A stretch of 13,300 nt of DNA from a candidate division WWE3 bacterium RIFCSPLOWO2_01_FULL_39_13 (GCA_001772665.1 MEVH01000001.1:1-13300), one strand, 5' to 3'; shown: positions 1-6,443, numbered from the stretch's first letter. The notes: generated by a model not told the origin, from the letters alone. Translations and numbers: made by a program.

Positions 1-37
1 CTTGGTATCACCTCCAATCCGGAGAAATATTTCCAAG
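1..37. repeat. nested inverted repeats at the left edge
   Basis: CTTGG at 1-5 pairs with CCAAG at 33-37, and inside it CTCC at 12-15 pairs with GGAG at 21-24, with an AATCC loop. Read as RNA this would be a two-part hairpin. It ends about 60 nt before the first gene. It could be an operator or the end of a terminator belonging to a gene outside the window. The stems are short and the left side is cut by the window edge, so chance is a real possibility. Confidence 0.2.
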
Positions 38-84
38 ATCAATGATTGCACAAAATTATTTTCTAACTACGCACATTTTAAAAG

Positions 85-96
85 TATATTTAACAA
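85..96 (+). promoter_or_regulatory. -10-like box for the 97-345 gene
   Basis: TATATT at 85-90 is followed by exactly 6 nt and then the ATG at 97. This would place the transcription start at or next to the start codon. No good -35 element is visible. An in-frame TAA at 91-93 prevents the gene from starting further upstream. The same hexamer, 6 nt, start arrangement recurs at several other genes in the window. Confidence 0.35.
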
Positions 97-345
97 ATGC
101 ACTTTTGGGGGTTAAATGAAATTACCACTGTTGCAGTGTTGGGATTAGAACCGTCGATTGATGAGCTATGGAGAAAACGCGAGAGAGGCTATGATAATTA
201 TTTGGGAAACTATCCGCAGTTGAAGTCTTTAATGAATTTGCTAAAAGATCTGTATTTAAATAAGAAAGATTTTATTGATTATTTAGATAAGTCAGTTGAG
301 ATTTTAAACTTACCCGAATATAAAGATACAAATTTCCTATATTAA
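97..345 (+). CDS. small hypothetical protein, 82 residues
   Basis: I do not recognise this protein. It has no signal peptide, transmembrane segment or known motif. The middle and C-terminal part (about residues 20-70) is charged and probably helical, rich in Leu, Lys, Asp and Tyr. An in-frame TAA directly upstream fixes the maximal length. GTG and TTG codons near residues 14-15 are alternative starts. ATG 97 is preferred because a TATATT box lies 6 nt upstream, as for other genes here. The gene converges on the HExxH gene with a gap of 28 nt. It could also be the tail of a decayed longer gene, since the first 15 residues look unlike the rest. Coding status is moderately uncertain. Confidence 0.4.
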   Translation: MHFWGLNEITTVAVLGLEPSIDELWRKRERGYDNYLGNYPQLKSLMNLLKDLYLNKKDFIDYLDKSVEILNLPEYKDTNFLY

Positions 346-353
346 GATATTAA

Positions 354-393
354 GACCAAGTCACAAGTTATGATTACAGTTTTGACTGAGGTC
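354..393. repeat. hairpin between convergent genes
   Basis: GACC (354-357) pairs with GGTC (390-393) and AGTCA (359-363) pairs with TGACT (383-387), separated by a small internal loop and a 19-nt terminal loop. It spans the gap between the converging 97-345 and 374-865 genes and runs into the 3' end of the latter. There is no T-run on either side, so it is not a classical intrinsic terminator. It could still shield the 3' ends of both transcripts. Confidence 0.25.
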
Positions 394-865
394 GGTCACC
401 TATTCTTTTTAGAATATCTGAAAGGGGCTTTTTGGCAAGATAACTGTCTGTAATATTCTCTCCTTCCGTGTAATCCTGTCCTTTTTTAGTTGTTGCAAGA
501 TGGACAAGTTCATGAATTACTGCCCCTAAAAATTCACCTTCATTAACACGGCTAATCCTGACGTGGATTCTGTTGCTGTCAACATTAAACCCGCCCTCAC
601 AACCTGTATTATGGACATAACAGGTGATAACCTCTTCTTTGAGTTTCAAATTAAGATTCCTAAAAGCCTTACTGACATCAGATTCTATTGGCTTCCAAGA
701 TTTTTTAGCTCTAATGAGGTTTTTCTTTCGATTAATGCACCCTTTTAGAATAAATAGAGGATTCCACACGACAGATCTAAGAAAAGAGTAATCCTTTGGA
801 TGAGTAATCATTGTTACATATTCGGATATTTCGTTGTAAATACTGTATACGAAGTCTATTTTCAT
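374..865 (-). CDS. putative HExxH zinc metalloprotease-like protein
   Basis: This 163-residue protein carries HELVH at residues 118-122, the zinc-binding HExxH signature of many metallopeptidases. An acidic stretch (E134, E136, D140) follows 12 to 18 residues later and could supply the third ligand. The N-terminal half is basic (residues 45-75) and has no obvious signal peptide or membrane segment, so it is probably cytoplasmic. The part before the motif (about 85-115) looks beta-rich, as in the edge strand of minimal zincin folds. It is short for a full peptidase, so a minimal protease or a non-proteolytic zincin-like domain are both possible. ATG 865 is supported by a TGG-TAATAT box exactly 6 nt upstream. 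Neighbours give no functional clue. The family is not recognised beyond the motif. Confidence 0.72.
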   Translation of the reverse strand: MKIDFVYSIYNEISEYVTMITHPKDYSFLRSVVWNPLFILKGCINRKKNLIRAKKSWKPIESDVSKAFRNLNLKLKEEVITCYVHNTGCEGGFNVDSNRIHVRISRVNEGEFLGAVIHELVHLATTKKGQDYTEGENITDSYLAKKPLSDILKRIGDRPQSKL

Positions 866-880
866 GGATTAATATTACCA
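866..880 (-). promoter_or_regulatory. extended -10 box for the HExxH gene
   Basis: On the minus strand TGG-TAATAT (hexamer 877-872, TG at 880-879) is followed by 6 nt and the ATG at 865. The TGn in front of the hexamer is the extended -10 pattern, which can compensate for the poor -35 region. The predicted transcript would begin at or beside the start codon. Confidence 0.4.
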
Positions 881-973
881 GGGAAAATAAACTAAGCGAA
901 GTTGCCGGTAGGTCTCCTATGTCCTTAAAACACTATGAATACGCTGCTACTTGACCTAAGGTGCTTATGATAG

Positions 974-993
974 GTTTTCTAACTCAAGAAAAC
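974..993 (-). repeat. perfect 7-bp inverted repeat downstream of the GT4 gene
   Basis: GTTTTCT (974-980) and AGAAAAC (987-993) are perfect inverted repeats around a 6-nt loop. The element begins about 20 nt downstream of the stop codon of the minus-strand GT4 gene (1013), where a 3' end would be expected. It lacks a downstream T-run on either strand, so it is at most a weak terminator or a 3'-stabilising hairpin. Confidence 0.35.
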
Positions 994-1012
994 AATGAAT
1001 ATGGATAAGAAA

Positions 1013-2179
1013 TTAAACGCCGTATTTTCTACGAGCATCAAGTACTTCCATATAAAAATGATGGGTTTCTAATGCCATCCTCTTACTACTAAAGAACCAT
1101 TTTTGCTTTTCATCCAAATCTACTTTGACATGCATACCTAGTTCAACCGTTTGGATAAAATCCTTTATTTTTGTTGGATTGAAATAGAGAATCTCTTTCT
1201 CAACGGGAAACTCTTTTACAACTTGACATTGTTGATTTGCAATTAATGGAATCCCAAGTAATAAGCTCTCAGCAGAAACCAACGAGAACCCTTCTACCCT
1301 TGATGGCAATAACGTTACATTACAATTTTTCCAGAGACTTATTTGATCAGCTCTGTCTAATCCCCATATAAAAGTGTGCTTACCTGCTGGCTTTTTGCTC
1401 CAACTAATACCTCTTGATACTGGGGTTGAATTAAGAATAAAATTGAAGTTCTCCGGGGAATCATTTATCAAGTGTTCGAGATAGTCATACCCTTTCATAT
1501 ATGTTGGCTTGCCTGACCAAAATATATTGATTTTGCTTTTTGGAGCTATTTTGTCAATTTTAAGGTTACGAACACGTATTTCCTTTCTGTTGTTAATGTA
1601 TTTTCCAGAGTTCAATGAATCAACGCTTGTATAACCAAAAAGATGATCAAAATCAACACCAATATATATAACTCTTTTTGTCTTTATATTGTAATGATAT
1701 TGAGTATCATTTTTTGCAAATTCACTAAGTGCTATATTGTAATCAACATGCTGAGTCTGATACTGCTCACCTTCAATATATTCATTTCCAAAAAGACAAG
1801 TGACGCCACTTGGATCTGCTCTAGCAATTGTGATAGGTTTAACTTTAACTTTTTTAGTCTGTTTTAAATACTCATACAATTCAAATTTGTAATTTGAGGC
1901 TTCAATGATGTTAACCTGCAGGTCTTTTAATATCTTATAAACGTTTATAGAGTGTTTATAATAATCGTCTTCTTCTGGGACATTGATTACTTTGACTTTT
2001 GGATTTGTATATGGCAATTGAGTAATAACATATACTTCCCATCCATAACTCACCAATTCATTTATAATCCCCTTGTAGTAGAAGCTTATTCCACCCCTAT
2101 CTTTATCAGCAATGTCTTTTCTACATATACAAACACTTTTCCTGCTTGGCATATTTTGATGGGCAAACAAGGCAAACAA
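1013..2179 (-). CDS. glycosyltransferase family 4 (GT-B fold)
   Basis: This 388-residue protein has a two-domain GT-B layout. The N-terminal domain has the Gly-rich acceptor loop (DRGGIS, residues 27-32) followed by a helix and a beta strand (WEVYVIT). The C-terminal donor domain opens near residue 215 (INIFWSGKP, KGYDYL) and holds the EX7E motif of retaining GT4 enzymes at E296-E304 (EGFSLVSAE). The enzyme should transfer a sugar from a nucleotide sugar to a glycan, lipid or small acceptor in the cytoplasm. Substrates cannot be read from the sequence. The start is TTG 2179, chosen because TATAGT lies exactly 6 nt upstream. ATG 2152 (residue 10) is the alternative and fits the usual family N-terminus. 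There is no Shine-Dalgarno site at either. The gene diverges from the Nudix gene at 2232. Confidence 0.93.
   Translation of the reverse strand: MFALFAHQNMPSRKSVCICRKDIADKDRGGISFYYKGIINELVSYGWEVYVITQLPYTNPKVKVINVPEEDDYYKHSINVYKILKDLQVNIIEASNYKFELYEYLKQTKKVKVKPITIARADPSGVTCLFGNEYIEGEQYQTQHVDYNIALSEFAKNDTQYHYNIKTKRVIYIGVDFDHLFGYTSVDSLNSGKYINNRKEIRVRNLKIDKIAPKSKINIFWSGKPTYMKGYDYLEHLINDSPENFNFILNSTPVSRGISWSKKPAGKHTFIWGLDRADQISLWKNCNVTLLPSRVEGFSLVSAESLLLGIPLIANQQCQVVKEFPVEKEILYFNPTKIKDFIQTVELGMHVKVDLDEKQKWFFSSKRMALETHHFYMEVLDARRKYGV
2162..2179 (-). repeat. tandem 9-bp duplication at the GT4 start
   Basis: GGCAAACAA occurs twice back to back (2162-2170 and 2171-2179). On the minus strand this is TTGTTTGCC twice, which duplicates both the possible TTG start codon and the dipeptide Phe-Ala. 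It looks like a slippage event that may vary between strains and adds three residues before the conserved part of the enzyme. Confidence 0.7.
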
Positions 2180-2191
2180 ACGGATACTATA
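2180..2191 (-). promoter_or_regulatory. -10 box for the GT4 gene
   Basis: TATAGT (2191-2186, minus strand) is followed by 6 nt and the TTG at 2179. GAGACA about 19 nt further upstream is a poor -35. If transcription starts here, the message is leaderless from TTG 2179, or has a roughly 27-nt leader if ATG 2152 is the true start. Confidence 0.4.
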
Positions 2192-2197
2192 AAGCGA

Positions 2198-2231
2198 TTG
2201 CGTTATACCCTGTCTCTGTTAAGATTAGCAT
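2198..2231 (+). promoter_or_regulatory. promoter for the first Nudix gene
   Basis: TTGCGT (2198-2203), a 16-nt spacer and TAAGAT (2220-2225) form a weak sigma-70-like promoter. The hexamer is exactly 6 nt before ATG 2232. It lies back to back with the promoter of the divergent GT4 gene. Only 52 nt separate the two starts, so the two polymerases may compete. Confidence 0.35.
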
Positions 2232-2750
2232 ATGGGATATGAATTTAAAATGGATTGGTATGTTGGTGATTCTATACAAAAAGAGCATAAGAAACTTTTT
2301 GTGGCGCAGGCAAGTTGTTGGATTGTAACATCAGACCAGAAATTCATACTGGTTTCAAAAGATGGAAAAAGTTGGACTGTGCCTGCTGGGCATACAGAAA
2401 AATCTGATGGCGGGTATGTTAAGACAGCTATACGTGAAGTAAGAGAAGAAACAGGACTTGATATCTCTTTATATGAACAAAACATTAAAGTCTTAGGTTA
2501 TTATGTTATTAGTGCTTTTGATAAATTATCAGGTCTTTTGGCTAATAAAGATATACAAGTAAGACTATTTTTGCAACACAGACAGCATTCAGCTGAATTA
2601 AGATTACAGCCCATGGAACGAGATTCTCAAGTAGGAAAAGTTAGATATTCGGCACCTTTTTCATTAAGCGAAACCATTCAAAAAATACCTTGGTTTGACA
2701 AATCCTGTGATTTGAAAGAAATAAAAAAGCTCATTGAATTCGATGAGTAA
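2232..2750 (+). CDS. Nudix hydrolase (first of two)
   Basis: This 172-residue protein has a Nudix box from G53 to L76, ending in the catalytic REVREETGL segment (R68, E69, E72, E73). The box is one residue longer than the canonical 23, and D59/G60 occupy the place of the usual first Glu, so metal binding could be altered. Nudix enzymes cleave nucleoside diphosphates linked to another group, such as nucleotide sugars, NAD-like compounds or damaged NTPs. The substrate here is unknown. The preceding strand-rich part (residues 22-52, FVAQASCWIV, SWTVPAGH) is typical of the fold. The 3' end overlaps the convergent 296-residue gene by 20 nt. ATG 2232 is supported by TAAGAT 6 nt upstream. There is no Shine-Dalgarno site. 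The glycosyltransferase neighbours make a nucleotide-sugar substrate plausible. Confidence 0.9.
   Translation: MGYEFKMDWYVGDSIQKEHKKLFVAQASCWIVTSDQKFILVSKDGKSWTVPAGHTEKSDGGYVKTAIREVREETGLDISLYEQNIKVLGYYVISAFDKLSGLLANKDIQVRLFLQHRQHSAELRLQPMERDSQVGKVRYSAPFSLSETIQKIPWFDKSCDLKEIKKLIEFDE
2722..2747 (-). terminator. candidate intrinsic terminator in the convergent overlap
   Basis: CTCAT (2730-2734) and ATGAG (2743-2747) flank a GAATTC core, making an imperfect 18-bp palindrome inside the overlap of the converging Nudix and 296-residue genes. On the minus strand the hairpin is followed by C and then TTTTTT (2728-2723), the layout of a weak rho-independent terminator for the minus-strand unit. On the plus strand no T-run follows. 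The stem is only 5 bp, so the assignment is tentative. Confidence 0.4.
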
Positions 2751-3621
2751 GCAACAACGAAAGTAAAGTATTTGCTAATTTATTAGAATCTCCTTTAATG
2801 TTTGCGATTTGTCCATCTATAAAACTTTCTCCTAACTCATCATATGCATGAACTGACAAACTCTGAACAATTATCGAAATATCATCTGGGGTATGTATTG
2901 GGCTTCCGACAATCCGAACTTGTTCATTTGGATCCAATGCATCGAATAAAGCAGGCTGATATTCATGTGGAATATTTAGAAATGACATACTTCTACCGTT
3001 TTTTGCTGTAAACGCTAGAAGCCTTGTTGCCAGTTGGGGTGAGTTTCTTCCTATCTGCATAATTAAATCATTATCGATACTAAAAGATTCGACAGGATAG
3101 ATACCTCTAATGCCACTACCGCTTTCTACGATAATACTTTGAGGACTTGAAATGTCTTTTATAATTCTCGGTTGCCCTTTAAGCTTCTTCATCGCGGTTA
3201 TAAGTTCTTTTTGGGGTAAGTCACCGGATATATATAACGCTACGTACTTGCCAATTAATGATCTTTTTAAAGCTTCAAAAAAGAATTGTCCTGAATAACT
3301 TCCATATTGTGAGTCCCAAAAATTACTTCCAGGGCTGTCTGATTCTTTTGGATCATATTGTCCGCTCACATCTAAAACGACTCTTGATGCAACCAGTAAA
3401 TGAGACACAATTGCCTTGTCTTCATCCATCATAAACTCTGAGATCCTGTTCCATTCCTGAGTTTTATATAGTTCCTCATACGTTTTTGCTCCAAACATAG
3501 AAAGACAGATTGAGATAGCCTCATCTTGAAATGGGGCGTCCTTAATCACGATCATGCCAATGCTGTTACCAGGCGGGATAGCTTCTTCATAATTAAAGGT
3601 TTTTTGGGGTTCCATTCTCAT
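2731..3621 (-). CDS. unknown protein, 296 residues, coupled to the HAD gene
   Basis: I do not recognise this protein. It has no signal peptide, transmembrane helix, P-loop or metal-binding motif, and looks like a soluble mixed alpha/beta protein. Noteworthy stretches are a Ser/Gly/Tyr-rich segment near residues 92-112 (DSPGSNFWDSQYGSYSGQ), two strand-helix units before and after it, and an acidic region near 225-270 (DALDPNEQ, DELGESFIDG). It begins inside the 3' end of the HAD gene (29-nt overlap from ATG 3621, 23 nt from ATG 3615), so translation is probably coupled and the two proteins may act together. It ends in TGA and overlaps the convergent Nudix gene by 20 nt. Composition resembles the neighbouring cluster genes, so it looks like a native member. 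No function is proposed. Confidence 0.85.
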   Translation of the reverse strand: MRMEPQKTFNYEEAIPPGNSIGMIVIKDAPFQDEAISICLSMFGAKTYEELYKTQEWNRISEFMMDEDKAIVSHLLVASRVVLDVSGQYDPKESDSPGSNFWDSQYGSYSGQFFFEALKRSLIGKYVALYISGDLPQKELITAMKKLKGQPRIIKDISSPQSIIVESGSGIRGIYPVESFSIDNDLIMQIGRNSPQLATRLLAFTAKNGRSMSFLNIPHEYQPALFDALDPNEQVRIVGSPIHTPDDISIIVQSLSVHAYDELGESFIDGQIANIKGDSNKLANTLLSLLLTHRIQ

Positions 3622-4294
3622 CCGTGCTTTGGCAGTTTGCTAAATAAGTTGACAAAGAACTAAAGCCTAACTTGTGCTTATGGTCAATATGTATAGTGTC
3701 ATATCCAATCTTTTTTGCGCTATTTAAAGAACTTATATCATCATCACATAATGCAATAGAGCCAACAATCTTTGACCTAGCATATTCAAAGATCCTTCTG
3801 GAGGGCTTAGCAAACCCAAGGACGTCTGAAATAAATATATTTTGGATAACGTATTTAGATATACCAAGATTGTCCATCACAATTTGCCGTGATGGCCTTC
3901 CGTTAGTAATAATGCCTAATTGATAGCCATTCGATTTTAGTTTTTTCAAAATACCTAAGGTATTTGGATAAAGACTGTATCTTTTATCTCTACACCTTAG
4001 ATCAATAAAACTTGTCATATCGTATTTAATTTTAAGTTCATCAAACACAATATTAAAAAAATCTGAGTAGTACTTCATCTCAATATCGAGTGATGTTAAT
4101 TTTTTGTTATCTTCTGTACGACTATATACGCCTGGAAAACTAAAAGAATGTTTAGATAAAACACCCAAAATTACTACAGGGCTAATTAGACCGATTTTAT
4201 TTATTAATTTGGCGTCAGAAATAATTAGAGGTTCACTCCTATAAAGCAACGTATTTCCAAGGTCAAAAAATATTGTTCTTGTTTCGTTCAACAT
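3593..4294 (-). CDS. HAD-superfamily hydrolase/phosphatase
   Basis: All four HAD motifs are present in this 233-residue protein. Motif I is FFDLGNTL with nucleophile D11, motif II is ITNG, motif III is the Lys of FAKPSRR, and motif IV is CDDDISSLNSA. A helical cap of roughly 80 residues lies between motifs I and II, as in class C1 HADs. These enzymes usually dephosphorylate small metabolites such as sugar phosphates or nucleotides. In motif I the second Asp of the usual DxD is Gly (D-L-G), so the general acid is missing or supplied elsewhere and activity could be changed. ATG 4294 was chosen because motif I then starts near residue 9. An upstream GTG at 4339 would add 15 residues unlike the family. 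The 3' end overlaps the 296-residue gene. It shares a 57-nt divergent promoter region with the second Nudix gene. Confidence 0.9.
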   Translation of the reverse strand: MLNETRTIFFDLGNTLLYRSEPLIISDAKLINKIGLISPVVILGVLSKHSFSFPGVYSRTEDNKKLTSLDIEMKYYSDFFNIVFDELKIKYDMTSFIDLRCRDKRYSLYPNTLGILKKLKSNGYQLGIITNGRPSRQIVMDNLGISKYVIQNIFISDVLGFAKPSRRIFEYARSKIVGSIALCDDDISSLNSAKKIGYDTIHIDHKHKLGFSSLSTYLANCQSTDENGTPKNL

Positions 4295-4311
4295 AATAAC
4301 TTGTTGTTGTA

Positions 4312-4329
4312 TTGCTAAAATAATAGCAA
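4312..4329. repeat. perfect inverted repeat in the divergent HAD/Nudix promoter region
   Basis: TTGCTA (4312-4317) and its reverse complement TAGCAA (4324-4329) flank 6 nt. The right arm overlaps the -10 box of the HAD promoter, and the element lies just upstream of the Nudix -10. A dimeric repressor site controlling both directions is possible. Each arm is only 6 bp, so chance cannot be excluded. Confidence 0.3.
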
Positions 4330-4349
4330 AACCGTACACTATAAGGCAA
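4320..4349 (-). promoter_or_regulatory. promoter for the HAD/296-residue unit
   Basis: On the minus strand TTGCCT (4349-4344), an 18-nt spacer and TATTAT (4325-4320) preceded by TGC form a sigma-70-like promoter with an extended -10. Transcription would begin near 4313, leaving a leader of about 18 nt before ATG 4294. This is the one clear unit-leading gene here that would not be leaderless. The -35 overlaps the -10 of the oppositely oriented Nudix promoter. Confidence 0.4.
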
Positions 4350-4351
4350 TT
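4340..4351 (+). promoter_or_regulatory. -10 box for the five-gene plus-strand unit
   Basis: TATAAG (4340-4345) is followed by 6 nt and ATG 4352, the recurring leaderless layout. An alternative is TTGCTA (4312-4317), a 16-nt spacer and TACACT (4334-4339), which would give a leader of about 6 nt. The hexamer also covers the -35 of the opposing HAD promoter, so the two units may be alternately expressed. Confidence 0.4.
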
Positions 4352-4870
4352 ATGCTTCCAAAATTTTCAACTTACATGTTGGAACATACTGGTATATCTA
4401 CAATGACCGTTTTCAACGCTTCTACTTCGTTACCTAAAGATTTACCAATAACCACACCGCTTACCTTCCCAAGATATGATGGCAAACATGTTCTAACTTT
4501 GGACAAAAATGGCTGGTGGAACCCTCTTGGCGGTCATATAAATATTGGAGAAATCTGGACAGATACGCTAATTCGGGAATCTTTAGAAGAGGCTGGTGTT
4601 GTAGTATGTACCATAAAAGTTGTTGGATTTATTCTAGCTCAGCGAATTTCTGTTATAGATCAGGCAAGAGCAAAATACCCACCTTTAAGTATTTTACCAA
4701 TAACTACTTCAACAGTGAGCCGATACAATAAACACTGGAAACCCATAGAGACAATAGACCGTGGTATTTTTAGTGAAGGTAGAGCTAGAAAACTGTTAAA
4801 ACGTCGAAGTGATAACAACCAAATGTTAGAAATATTTGAGTATATCATTGCACAAGGACATGAAAAATAA
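4352..4870 (+). CDS. Nudix hydrolase (second)
   Basis: This protein has a regular 23-residue Nudix box at G61-V83: G, five residues, E67, seven residues, then RESLEEAGV with catalytic R75, E76, E79 and E80. The segment before it (WWNPLGGH, residues 55-62) is the usual strand leading into the box. It should hydrolyse a nucleoside diphosphate derivative in the cytoplasm. The substrate is not evident. The C-terminal quarter is basic (RARKLLKRR, near 143-151). It is exactly as long as the first Nudix protein (172 residues), but the two are not obviously similar outside the box, so they are probably not a recent duplication. It is the first gene of the plus-strand unit, and its last 11 nt overlap the GT2 gene, suggesting translational coupling. 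Confidence 0.92.
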   Translation: MLPKFSTYMLEHTGISTMTVFNASTSLPKDLPITTPLTFPRYDGKHVLTLDKNGWWNPLGGHINIGEIWTDTLIRESLEEAGVVVCTIKVVGFILAQRISVIDQARAKYPPLSILPITTSTVSRYNKHWKPIETIDRGIFSEGRARKLLKRRSDNNQMLEIFEYIIAQGHEK

Positions 4871-6443
4871 ACAAACCCTTTTTTTACTAGCAAGTGAAGC
4901 TGAAGCTGTCAGAATAGCAAGGGAAATTATTAATATCTATGGATTACCTAGAATTACAAATAAATTGAACATATATGGTAAACATGGCTCTACACAATTA
5001 GGGATAGAGTTCTGTAATCAGGAATGTTCGTTCAAAATAAAAGATACTCATACCTTGATGGGTGAATCAAGGTCTATAAGGGTTGAGAATAATAATATTA
5101 AAAACTTTTTTAAATCATTAGCGATAGCAGGTTTTAATGAAGTGGATATTGGGCATATACATCTTTTTATGTGGGAGTTAGATCAACTTACAAACATTAC
5201 TATTTCATTTAAAACATTTATTGGGACAATGCTTGCAATAAATTGTGAATCTGATAAGACGACTAAAATATATAGAAAAGCAAAAGCTTTTATTAATAAA
5301 GTTATACAACCTAACAACGAAATAAGTCAAAAGGAGAAATCTAAACTCATATCAAGTATAACCTTACCAAAAGAGACGATTTTTAATCAATACCAAGTCC
5401 TTAATCCAAAAATTATTAAATACGCTGATAATAATGGGATAGACATTAGATCACCTAATGAAACAATCAATGCAAGGATCGAAGGCTTTTCAAACGATTA
5501 CAGTTTCTATGAGAAACCATACGAACAAATCACAGGAATAAAATTACTTTCCACACAAAAAATTAATACCACTCACTTTCTTAAAAACATGTCAATTGTT
5601 ATACCTTGTTACAATTCTAATGATACAATTTTAAAAACTCTATATTCAATAGAATACCAAGATATACCAAAGTCTCAATTATCTAAAATTGAGGTTGTAA
5701 TTATAGATGACGGTTCGATTGAGCCTGTTGTAAACATAGTATCACCTGATGTTTTTACATTTCCTATTCAAATCATTAGGAATGAGAAAAACTTGGGTTT
5801 ATCCTCAGCAAGAAACATTGGAATTTCTGTCTCTCAACATGACCACCTTTTGTTTATAGATTCTGACATATTATTATCTAAGAACTATATTTTAGAACAC
5901 TCAGCTAGATTACAAATAATACCAAACTCATTATTTGTTAGTTTGAAGAAAAACATTAGCAGAAATCATAGTTTCTACAAGCTAGATAGCGTGAAGAATG
6001 GTTTTCCAGTCCCAGAATCGTATGATGATTTAAGGATAAAACGGTTTCTTCCAAGGGATAAACCAGGGATTAGAGTATTAGATAGCGAGAGTTACATTGA
6101 AATAATAGCTGATTCTAACTATTTTAAAAAATTTGGACACGGACGGTATATGGGAATATATAATTTACCTGCAATGGTTATTGGTCATAATTTCAGTCTT
6201 TCTAGAGAAATGATTAATAAAGCAGGTTTGTTTAATACATCATTTAAAGGCTGGGGATTTGAGGACACTTTTTTTGGTGCACAAATGATTTCAAATGGTA
6301 ACTTTATTATTCCGGTTTTATCAGCTGGGGTATATCATATTAATCATCCCCCAAGGTCAGGATCAGATAGACAAAAACAACAAGAATTGAAAAGTAACTT
6401 GGAACAATACAAGCAATTAGTACACCAGATTTACCAAAGATGA
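4860..6443 (+). CDS. two-domain protein: CYTH-like N-terminus fused to GT2 glycosyltransferase
   Basis: The C-terminal half of this 527-residue protein is a GT-A glycosyltransferase of family 2. It has SIVIPCYN at residues 245-252, IIDDGS at 281-286, NLGLSSARN at 311-319 and the DSD metal site at 335-337. The GWGFEDT motif at 464-470 resembles that of chondroitin-polymerase/galactosyltransferase-type enzymes. A terminal VYHINHP (491-497) matches the C-terminal His that often assists metal binding. Residues about 5-150 follow the strand/helix order and spacing of the CYTH fold (for example FFKSLAIAGF, then GTMLAIN where CYTH proteins have GTFLEIE), but the typical ExExK and charged tunnel residues are not clear, so this domain may only bind a ligand. 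The CYTH call is inference. ATG 4860 was chosen, since an upstream TTG at 4836 has no support. The gene ends ATGA into the GT4 gene. Confidence 0.93.
   Translation: MKNKQTLFLLASEAEAVRIAREIINIYGLPRITNKLNIYGKHGSTQLGIEFCNQECSFKIKDTHTLMGESRSIRVENNNIKNFFKSLAIAGFNEVDIGHIHLFMWELDQLTNITISFKTFIGTMLAINCESDKTTKIYRKAKAFINKVIQPNNEISQKEKSKLISSITLPKETIFNQYQVLNPKIIKYADNNGIDIRSPNETINARIEGFSNDYSFYEKPYEQITGIKLLSTQKINTTHFLKNMSIVIPCYNSNDTILKTLYSIEYQDIPKSQLSKIEVVIIDDGSIEPVVNIVSPDVFTFPIQIIRNEKNLGLSSARNIGISVSQHDHLLFIDSDILLSKNYILEHSARLQIIPNSLFVSLKKNISRNHSFYKLDSVKNGFPVPESYDDLRIKRFLPRDKPGIRVLDSESYIEIIADSNYFKKFGHGRYMGIYNLPAMVIGHNFSLSREMINKAGLFNTSFKGWGFEDTFFGAQMISNGNFIIPVLSAGVYHINHPPRSGSDRQKQQELKSNLEQYKQLVHQIYQR

Larger units (their letters stand above)
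866..1012. other. 147-nt region without a gene
   Basis: No supportable coding sequence or RNA gene lies here. The longest plus-strand ATG frame I noticed encodes only about 11 residues (near 919). No tRNA T-arm or cloverleaf is apparent. The region holds the promoter box of the HExxH gene at its left end and a 7-bp inverted repeat (974-993) shortly downstream of the GT4 gene stop at its right end. Confidence 0.5.

Noticed and set aside
900..1000. Possible tRNA in the 866-1012 gap
   Set aside because: No TTCRA-type T-loop or acceptor stem could be matched.
1952..2242. Plus-strand open frame opposite the GT4 gene
   Set aside because: It is antisense to a well-supported glycosyltransferase and has no recognisable features.
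4516..4731. Second open frame inside the Nudix gene
   Set aside because: It lies wholly within a gene whose Nudix box is clear, has no motif of its own and is rich in Ser and Tyr as expected of an out-of-frame shadow.
4852..4859. AAGGA as a Shine-Dalgarno site for the GT2 gene
   Set aside because: It lies only 1 nt before ATG 4860, too close to function, and the gene already overlaps its neighbour for coupling.
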